Made by a program: the position numbers and the translations under genes. Below the pieces are notes generated by a model. The model was not told the DNA's origin and ran no database searches. It was given only the letters and a program-made list of their open reading frames with translations. A DNA stretch of 13,602 bases, from positions 1 to 13,602 of the forward strand of contig MNYV01000045.1 of assembly GCA_001873285.1 (NCBI GenBank), written 5' to 3'. This document shows, one piece after another, positions 13,385 through 13,602 of this stretch. This DNA is from Nitrospirae bacterium CG2_30_53_67 (GTDB lineage: Bacteria > CG2-30-53-67). How positions within the stretch are numbered: position 1 is the stretch's first letter; every line of letters begins with the position of its first letter.

Positions 13385-13406
13385 GCCGGTATGGTAGTTT
13401 ACCGGC
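13385..13406 (+). promoter_or_regulatory. Hairpin touching the start codon of the next gene
   Basis: GCCGGTA (13385-13391) pairs perfectly with TACCGGC (13400-13406), loop of eight, ending on the base before ATG 13407. No ribosome site is visible between the hairpin and the ATG. In RNA this stem would cover the ribosome-loading region, so weak or controlled translation is possible. Alternatively it may belong to the end of a mobile element. Confidence 0.4.
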
Positions 13407-13602
13407 ATGCGGGCTTGCGGTCAAGATTTTTCGGACGAAATCATCTGGAGAATAGAGGCGACGGTGGAATCTGAGCCGACGATTTCCCGTCGAGCGCTTT
13501 CTCTTCGGGTATGCGAATGGCTCGACTGGCGGGGACCGAACGGGAAACTTAGGGAGATGAGTTGCCGTGTGGTTTTGTTGAAGTTGCATCGGCAAGGTCT
13601 TA
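13407..13602 (+). CDS. N-terminus of a DUF4338/DruA-like protein (transposase-like), cut by the window edge
   Basis: 65 residues are visible from the ATG at 13407. A TAG lies in frame at 13395-13397, so the start cannot be much earlier. The sequence starts MRACGQDFSDEIIWRIEATV, then ISRRALSLRVCEWLDW, RGPNGKLREMSCRVVLLKLH and RQGL. This pattern (Cys-Gly-x-x-Phe-Ser start, SRxxLSxxVCExLxW, PNGxLxxMSCRVxLLxLxxxGL) is that of the N-terminal region of DUF4338 proteins, found in transposase-like proteins and in DruA of the Druantia defence system. The rest of the gene is outside the window, so a stand-alone DUF4338 protein, an insertion-sequence transposase and a DruA cannot be separated. No ribosome site is evident. 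Confidence 0.75.
   Translation, partial: MRACGQDFSDEIIWRIEATVESEPTISRRALSLRVCEWLDWRGPNGKLREMSCRVVLLKLHRQGL

Noticed and set aside
13193-13595. Minus-strand open frames of 71 and 98 codons
   Set aside because: They are composed of translated hairpin repeats and the antisense of the DUF4338-like gene.

Overview
The window is chromosomal DNA from a Gram-negative bacterium, most likely of the Desulfobacterota/Nitrospirota type. That placement is inferred from gene content: a cytoplasmic bis-MGD oxidoreductase, an NfeD/slipin pair, an REC-HD-GYP regulator, a small RR-repeat protein, and dgt-era-recO in a row. Nothing here fixes the lineage. Most of the window is ordinary core and signalling content. 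The accessory signals sit in the last 700 bases.

Left part (1-5167). The 3' end of an unrecognised gene converges on a leftward molybdopterin oxidoreductase. Upstream of that gene lies a perfect CRP/FNR-type palindrome, at the distance expected of a class II activator site from a plausible -10 box. Further upstream, and also leftward, come a response regulator with a C-terminal zinc ribbon, a slipin, and the long-form membrane protease NfeD. The NfeD and slipin genes are 20 bases apart and probably form one unit. NfeD has a good sigma70-type promoter, which supports a start 30 bases inside the longest open frame.

Middle part (5168-9394). A promoter diverging from the nfeD promoter reads into a 59-residue arginine-rich protein made of repeated (D/E)RR units. 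Convergent with it is a leftward cluster: two tiny tandem DUF2892-like membrane proteins, a two-TM PAS histidine kinase, and an REC-HD-GYP response regulator (predicted c-di-GMP phosphodiesterase). Gaps are 27-44 bases, so one transcript is likely.

Right part (9395-13602). A 413-base divergent spacer, AT-rich at its left end and carrying a GC-rich REP-like repeat on its right, precedes the rightward housekeeping run dgt, era, recO. The 3' end of recO is interrupted by a compact element of about 230 bases. It has near-identical terminal inverted repeats (19 bases perfect, 24 with one mismatch) and a 9-12 base direct repeat of recO sequence on both sides. Removing the element and one repeat copy restores a longer recO frame ending at 13192. 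The present recO borrows its last six codons and stop from the element. This MITE-like insertion is the most notable feature of the window. After it come several hairpins, one terminator-like, then the start of a rightward gene cut by the window edge, whose first 65 residues match the N-terminal region of DUF4338/DruA-like proteins (transposase-like proteins and the Druantia DruA component).

No rRNA, tRNA or CRISPR array was seen.
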